This document shows, in pieces, positions 57,525 through 64,000 of a DNA stretch of 64,000 bases. The notes under the pieces are model-generated. The model did not search any database. It worked only from the letters and a program-made list of their open reading frames with translations, and was not told where the DNA came from. Origin of the DNA: Saccopteryx bilineata (taxonomy: Eukaryota; Chordata; Mammalia; Chiroptera; Emballonuridae). Location of the stretch: contig NC_089492.1 of the NCBI RefSeq assembly GCF_036850765.1, positions 71,860,482 to 71,924,481 of the forward strand, in the 5' to 3' direction. Within the stretch, counting starts at the first letter, position 1, and every line of letters starts with the position of its first letter. The position numbers were made by a program, and so were the translations under genes.

Positions 57525-59125
57525 TTATGTCATCAAAAAACTTAATCAGACGTCCTTAAATATGAGGTGACTCTAGATCTCTTGTTACTTTTAGTGATTG
57601 TGGATAATAACATGGTAAATGCTATCAGGTAAAAAAAAATCAACCGTGCAGGATGCTACAGTTTTTACAATATCCCCTCCTTTATCTTCCCCATGAACCC
57701 AGTTAATGCATTCAGAGATAACATATATTATTCTGGATATTAGGTATGATGGGGGCATCATATTTTTTAAATCAAGAGATTCCAAGCTCTTATTATTGTA
57801 AGGAACAATATTTGTTACATACCAAGCATCAAGAAATTAGGGCAAGAAATGTTAGCCTATGTGGTGCCATTCTTTATGCCATACTAAATACTGTAGAAAG
57901 GAAATGATTAATATATTACAGAGGAACAAAAAGAGTTACTGGCATTACCCAGCTGAGCCAACTAAAAGCCAGGAGCATACTAATTATTTTTTTTCCTGCC
58001 CATTCCTGGAAGTATTCCTCCACAAGCTCGCCTTTTCTCACTGAAATAACAAGAGCTACAATGCTGGCACCACTGCGCAAGTACGTCTAATGCATTTTGT
58101 AAGTTTATTCTTCCAAGAAAAAGTTAGGAAGGTAGAAAATTTTGTGCCACCATCGAGCATATCCAATTATACTAATGAGAAAAAGAATGTTATGTCTTGA
58201 GCTTGAACCTTTATGTCGATTGGCTGTGAGCCATCAGAATAGATGACAGAGACGTGGGTGATTTCTGGGCACAAACTGTAGACTCAAACACTAAACGTAA
58301 AGTAGAGAGGTTACAGAAAGAACAAGTCAGTTATCTCAAACATAATGAGAGTGTTAAGTCTCCAAAGCATAAACAACCTGTAGAGTGTTAGAAAAATTCA
58401 TAAAGAAGCCTATAACACAAGGCAAACATGAAAATACTCATTTTCAACCAGTATTTATTTTTTCTTAATGGCAAATTCTTATAAAATCATTCCATAAGTC
58501 TAGAAAAGACCTGTGCCAACATCTTTCTCTCAAATGTCAAATGCTGAACATAACCTTGAAGACCCTGTTACTATAGTAAACTGGCAAGAGCTTTCACACT
58601 TCCTGGGTGATGCAGGTATATAGCTGAAACAGACCATAACAGGTTTCTGCCAAAAAGATCATCCCCCAAATGCTGTTTGCACTGCTACCAGAAGGTCATG
58701 GGGAGTTCGTAACCTTCTCCCAAGACTCATGCTTGGGTAATGTTACTATGATAATTGCTTAAAATTAAGTCACTATTGTGAACACTTAAATCATAATTCC
58801 ATGTTACTAGGAAACCAAACTAGTGAAGAAAATAGTTTTCCATACTTGTTAAAGAAAAGAATACAGTTTTTGTTTTGATAGTAAATGGCAGAGAAATTCA
58901 CTGTAATCGAACCACACAAACTGTATTATTATAACCTAATTGATTGGTCCAGTGGGAGAGAAGAAAGCCAATTCTATAAAGCAATAGAATTGATGATTTT
59001 AAAGATGGAACTGACTTGCTCATTAACTGGATGAACTAAATGGATTATTTTTTTTCATAGTGTGAATGGTTTGTAAAACCAAAGACTATGATACAGAGAG
59101 ACACAAAGAACAACATTAAGAAGAA
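57525..59125. other. Unique non-coding sequence
   Basis: No gene or recognised repeat over about 1.6 kb. Confidence 0.45.
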
Positions 59126-59132
59126 GCACCAG

Positions 59133-59464
59133 CCCCAGCTGGTTGGCTCAGTGGTAGAGCATCAGCCTGGCGTGTGAAAGTCCTGGGTTCAATTCCTGGT
59201 CAGGGCACACAGGAGAAGCGCCCATCTGCTTCTCCCCCCTTCCCCCTCTCCTTCCTCTTTATCTTTCTCTTCCCCTCCTTCAGCCAAGGCTCCATTAGAG
59301 CAAAGTTGGCCTGGGCACTGAGGACAGATCCATGGTGGCAACGGAGCAATGCCCCAGATGGGCAGAGCATTGCTCCCTGGTGGGCATGCCTGGTGGATTC
59401 CAGTGGGGTGAATGCAGGAGTCTGTCTGACTGTCTCCCCACTTTTAACTTCAGAAAAAAAAACC
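59133..59464 (+). mobile_element. Ves-type SINE with internal deletion
   Basis: Head CCCCAGCTGGTTGGCTCAG, B-box GGTTCAATTCC, end CACTTTTAACTTCAGAAAAA. It lacks about 35 bases between GACAGATCCATGG and TGGCAACGGAGC relative to other copies. The short flanking repeat GCACCAG is at 59126-59132 and 59465-59471. Confidence 0.88.
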
Positions 59465-59734
59465 GCACCAGTTAACCAATAAAATAATATTTATTCTCCT
59501 GGTGTCTTATTTTCCCATCATCTTTAGCTTGGAATCTTACTGGTGGTAAGTACACGTAAGTCATTCTGGGGATGGGAAAAAAATTAAAATGCTCATATGA
59601 AAACATACCAGGAAAGCTTTTGCATCCTCCTGGGTTGTTTTAACTGGGATAATAACCTTTATAGTTGTCTCCTTGGGTAAATCTGGGCCATTCACAAAAG
59701 CAACAGCTAGAGTAATATCAGGTCATGCTCCGAA

Positions 59735-59910
59735 CGCAGTTTTCTGCTATGCATGTTATTAAATTTTATCCTAATAATAAGAGTTAGGTGAATATGATCA
59801 TGCAAATTTTATAGAAAAAGGAAGGTGAGGCTCAGAACATTAAACAGCTTACTCAAGGTAAACAATTTGTAAATAACAAAGCTAAGACTCAATAGCAGAC
59901 TTTATCTTCT
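59735..59910 (-). repeat. MIR-like fragment
   Basis: Reverse MIR pattern: TTTTATCCTAATAATAAGAG, TTTTATAGAAAAAGGAAGGTGAGGCTCAGA, AACAGCTTACTCAAGGTAAACAA, AAATAACAAAGCTAAGACTC. Confidence 0.55.
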
Positions 59911-62550
59911 ACAAAAGAAACTGCCTTGACACAACTCTGTTTAAATGTATGTTTATACACATGTACATATAAATACATGTGTGTATATATTTTTACATGT
60001 GGTTTTATGGCCTAATGTACTAAGACAGACAAACACTGCAGCTCTGATGCTAATTGACCATGTAATCTTTTTATATCTTTGGCTTTGGGTTTCTACAAGC
60101 TTTCAAAATTGGAGCATGTCACCAAATAATACTTAAAACTATTCGGGATTGTTGGCTTGGAGTGGCTGTCAAATTATAGGACACATCAAAGCCAAAGGAA
60201 AAACACACCCAGGGGTGAGAGACCAGGTTCCAAAAGCTAAAAAGAAGGGTCAGGTGTGTATGTTTCTCTAGCCATGGCAGAAGATTCTAAAAGTGAAAGA
60301 AAGGATACATATCTATGTTTTATCTGCTTTGCTCTCCATTGTAAATATAAACAAAGTAGAGTTTGATGACAAAGGTCTTTCTGGCTATACACTTTTTCCC
60401 TTTCTCTGCCAAATTCTTGAAGGCACCAACATCTTGGAAACCAGTTTGTGAAACTCAAAGGCCTTCCTTGGAAATAAGTGGACATAAGTCACTTGACAGA
60501 TGCAAGGAGGGACCTTAAATGTATTTATCAACAATGATTCTTTCTAAAGCATTAGAAATAAAGTTTTCATTCTGAGACCACCAAGGTATGCTATTTTCTA
60601 AAGGCAATCAGGCTTGACATTGGTCTTTATTTCCCTATTTTCAGTTGAGATGAAATCCAGACACTTGGGGGCTTGGGAAAACACCATGTGTGGTTTGTTT
60701 TAATGCATTCTCTAGGATTTGGTTGCCAGCCTGTAAAGCTGCCCCCTTTCTTCCTCTCCCCCTCCACCTCCTGGTACATGCACCCTGTGGCCAGAGAGCC
60801 AAACACTATGAGCCAAGAGTATTTTCAATAGAAATACCAGGAAAATGCTGTTTCTCATGGCATGGAAAAAGCAAACAGAATGAAAGCCAATTTATGCTAA
60901 TCTCAAATATAGACCCCTGAAGGAGGAAGGTGTTAGCCCAGCTGAGTACAGGGGGGAAAAACTCTCCTGCTTTCCAATAGGGAAAGTCTAAGGTAACGTC
61001 TCTTTACATGCTTTAAAAATGAAATATATCACCTTTTGTATTTTTAAAATGTATGCCTCCAGAGTAATTTATTAGAAATTATATTGTCTAAATAAGTACA
61101 TGGGTTTTTCATCTTCTTGGTTCAAAAATTAGTTACTAATTATCTATTTAAATATGAGGTATTTTTGCAGGTATAGGGAGGCTATTGCTTTGTGTCTGCT
61201 CTATAGAGTTACCTCATTCTCTTGTCATTGATTGTGTATACATGTGACTATTCCATTGGGTAAGGCTCACTTGGGGCAAAGAAGGACCTATTTCACTTGT
61301 TGTCTCCATCACTCAAGACACATTTATTGGTTTATAAAGCCTCGGATTCCAGGGACTTAGGGCAATTAAATAATTATGCTAATAAGCATGACACTAGTTA
61401 GGAAATATCAAGTCCCGTCAGTGGTGTGGCCAGACAGTGTAATTACAGTTCAGAGATGGCCACCATGTCAGAGATAATGGGGAATTGGGAAATGTTCAAA
61501 ACAAAGTGATGTTTACTCTGGGCTCTCAGAGAGACAGCTCAGCAGGTAGAGGGAGTAATGAGAGTCTGAAATAAGAAGAGGGGTAAGGAAAGGGAAAATG
61601 AATCCTGTCCTGTGAGGTGACAGATCATGACATGCAATTTTAAAAATGGTCTGAGGAAACTGGCTACAGTGGAAAACAACAAACCAACAACAGACCAGTT
61701 TTAGAGTCAGGAGTATCCAGCTTCCAAGCATGACCTTGACCCTCAGTAGCAGGGTACTATCTCAGGTGCACATCTCAACCTCTGTGAGACTGACATTTCT
61801 GGCTATAAAACGACAATTCTAATCTGTTGATTTATTATATTTCCATTGGCTTCAGTATTATGTTTTGTATAGAAAGAGGTCAAAATAAGTATTTGGTGAA
61901 TGAATGTTCACCAAAGGAACAAAGACTAAATAACACAGAAGTGCCCAATACGTATGATGCATGCAATAGATTGTTATTCTCTGGCTTTCTCCCTTTCCTT
62001 TTCTGTTCAGAAAACTAGCCTCCATTTACCTTCCAAATGCACTTACCATTATTTTTCTATAAAAAGCTTACATTCCTTCCAATTATATTCCTCACTGTTT
62101 TATGTATTTATATTCCATGCCTGTTTCTTAAACTAGTCCCTGTTCCATATTATATACATATTTGTTACATTTTCCTCATCTCTATATGACTAAGATCTTG
62201 TCCACTCCTTATGATCTAGCTCAGACACTAGCATCACAAAGAATTCCCTGACTTGTGGCAGCCAAGTTAGTATTTCCTCCCTCTGAAATCCTTTCACAGT
62301 GTATACACATTTTTCCTTTGACATGTGACCTCGACAGTTTTGTCTTGGCAATGTTCCTTCATGCATGTTTTCCTCTATTTAGTGCTATACTTCTTGAGGA
62401 CATGGTCTACTTCAAAATCATCTTATCTGTTCCAGGTCACACGTAGTATTCTGCAGAGATAAGACACCAAATATTATTTGAGGAGAAGACTTAAAGTTCT
62501 GGTAAAATTTTAGTCATTGCCATTATACCAAAAAAAATTCAGCTGTTTTG
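59911..62550. other. Unique non-coding sequence
   Basis: About 2.6 kb with no recognised gene, RNA or young repeat. There are TG/TA-rich stretches near 59945-60000 only. Confidence 0.45.
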
Positions 62551-62551
62551 A

Positions 62552-63068
62552 TGGTATGTTAGTCACTGTTCCCCAGAGAAAGAGAACTAGTACAATATTT
62601 ATATAATGCACAGGCATATGTATGTGAATGTAGAGAGGGAGAGATTTTTAAAATGTGGCTTTACTTATTGCAAGTGTGAGGGGTAGCCAGCCTGGGATCT
62701 GTAGGGTAGGCGTACAGGCTAGGGGTTCAGGGTTGATATTGTACTCTTGAAACTGAAATCCTCAAAGCTGGCCAGCAGGCTGGAGACCCAGGCAGAATTT
62801 CCATGCCCTGCCTTTTCTATGGGGCAGTCTCGAGAAGAGCTCATTCTTCTCTGCGGAGCCTCCGTCTTTGCTTTTCAGGCCTGCAGCTGATTGGATGAGA
62901 TCCTGCCACATTAGGGAGGGTAATTCACTTTATTCAAAGTCAACTGACCATAAATGTTAATCACATCTAAAAAAAATATACATTTACAGCAATATATAGA
63001 CTAGTGTTTGACCAAACGACTGGGTCCCACAGCCTAGCCAAGTTGACACATAAAAGCAGCCATCACAG
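62552..63068. repeat. Ancient mammalian interspersed repeat (L1M/LTR-like)
   Basis: A long ordered match to a well-known mammalian repeat: GTTCCCCAGAGAAAGAGAACTAGTAC, CAGCAGGCTGGAGACCCAGG, GATTGGATGAGATCCTGCCACATTAGGGAGGG, AAAGTCAACTGACC, AAATGTTAATCACATCT, GTTTGACCAAACGACTGGG, CAGCCTAGCCAAGTTGACACATAAAA. I recognise the pattern but not its exact family name. It is non-coding. Confidence 0.65.
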
Positions 63069-64000
63069 ACAGTATGGATGGAAATAATCACTCTGGAAGA
63101 TGGATACATGACCCTGATACTTCTGAGAAAAAGTGGGAGCCAAACCTGAGCAATCCCTTTCTATCTCCAAGATCACATCTGAGTTGGATAAGTGGACATT
63201 AGGGGTGAGAATATCCTGAGTCAAATGGGGGACTCACTCCATGGACTCCCTCTGGCCAGTGTTGACTGGCAGACCTAGTACCACGCAGCATGCGTTAGCA
63301 TCATAAAGTGGTCAATCCTGTGTGGAAAACTGTGTAGTGCAAGGGACCACTCTTTAGGAATCTCATTGTTATGAGAAGCACCTGGGCTGATTATGTTTTA
63401 TTTGAAAAAGGAAATCTATAATTATTTAGACTGTTCTTAAAGTTCCGCAGGAAATGTGCCAAGTTCTGTTAGGGGTGACTGAAGAGCCTGGCCAGAAACA
63501 TTCAAAGAAGTACCTCCAGGTTCTGACCAAAAGCACAAATAATGTACAAAAACATCTACCCCTGAAGATACAGCACTTAGTAGGAAGCCCAGCCTGTAGC
63601 ACTGGCACAGTGCAGCTCATAGTGTGTCTGAAGGACTTGACTCTGATTTGAGAAGATGGGAGGTGAATCTTCTGTTAGAAATAGTTCGAGAAAACAGACA
63701 GCAGCAGAGCAATGGGACCTCAGGAAGAAAACCTACTGGAATTAGATATCATGACAGATAAGAAATGAGTAAGACATAGGAAAAACACAGCGGCCAAACA
63801 ATTTAAAACAACAGTGAATCAGGCTGGATGTTGTGGGAAATATATTAGTAAGCAAGAAGACAAATTCAATAATTTATTTTCTAGAACAAAAACCAAAATA
63901 GGATAATAGAGTTAAAATGGTAAATATGAAGAACTCAAAAAACCAATATACAGATACAAAGATAGACACAATGGAACAAAAACAGCACAAGAAATGCAGA
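63069..64000. other. Non-coding; A-rich 3' part
   Basis: No gene. From about 63660 to the end the sequence is A-rich with short lysine-rich frames, as in degraded ancient L1 5' regions, but no motif confirms it. Confidence 0.35.

Noticed and set aside
1..64000. CRISPR arrays, operons, phage or bacterial features
   Set aside because: Repeats here are dispersed retroposons or simple sequence, not evenly spaced repeats. Base composition and repeat content are mammalian.

Overview
The window reads as a gene-poor stretch of a mammalian, almost certainly bat (Chiroptera), nuclear genome. The bat call rests on two abundant tRNA-derived SINE families: one beginning GCCCTGGCCGGTTGGCTCAG (Ves type) and one beginning GCCTGACCAGGCAGTGGCGC (Rhin-1-like, named from memory). 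Older bat tRNA SINEs, MIR, MER20 and several generations of L1 are also present. I cannot fix the bat family from the sequence. I found no exon of a recognisable host protein gene and no functional RNA gene. Nothing bacterial, plasmid-like or CRISPR-like is present.

Layout. 1-9145: AT-rich sequence with two Rhin-1-like SINEs, one older SINE and MIR relics. 9146-14851: a young full-length L1 (L1-A) with a perfect 13-bp target-site duplication, an intact 331-aa ORF1, and an ORF2 broken only by three single-base indels. 14852-26595: mostly unique sequence with SINEs, MIRs, a MER20, ancient L1 3' ends and a small CpG-dense promoter-like patch near 20.9 kb. 26596-27474: a solo retroviral LTR, betaretrovirus-like in its ends, split by a Ves SINE. 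27475-34127: MIRs, ancient LINE pieces, a second LTR-like repeat and a TA-rich tandem repeat. 34128-39640: an older 5'-truncated L1 (L1-B) carrying an inverted copy of L1 3' sequence, a Ves SINE and a deletion of the reverse transcriptase core. 39641-46604: mostly unique, with an old SINE, an ancient repeat that has a second copy at 2.1-2.5 kb, and a non-autonomous hAT transposon. 46605-55372: a nest in which a probable processed gene copy carries a full-length old L1 (L1-C) in its tail. L1-C itself carries a 240-bp TA-flanked MITE and a young Ves SINE. 55373-64000: unique sequence with a MER20, two Ves SINEs, an expanded Rhin-1-like SINE, a MIR and an ancient interspersed repeat.

How the parts relate. 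L1 proteins supply endonuclease and reverse transcriptase for L1 itself, for SINEs and for processed gene copies. The target-site duplications here, with A-rich tails, fit that single machinery. The nesting orders events: L1-B and L1-C are older than the Ves copies and the MITE inside them, and L1-A is the youngest L1. L1-A has a different 5'UTR, inter-ORF spacer and 3'UTR from L1-B and L1-C, so at least two L1 lineages are represented.

The best leads are the near-intact L1-A with its compact CRE/YY1-like start and long ORF1-ORF2 spacer, the inverted template-switch scar in L1-B, the MITE nested in L1-C, the unidentified retrocopy at 46.6 kb, and the pair of copies of an ancient repeat I could not name. 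I did not find a convincing new multi-gene system.
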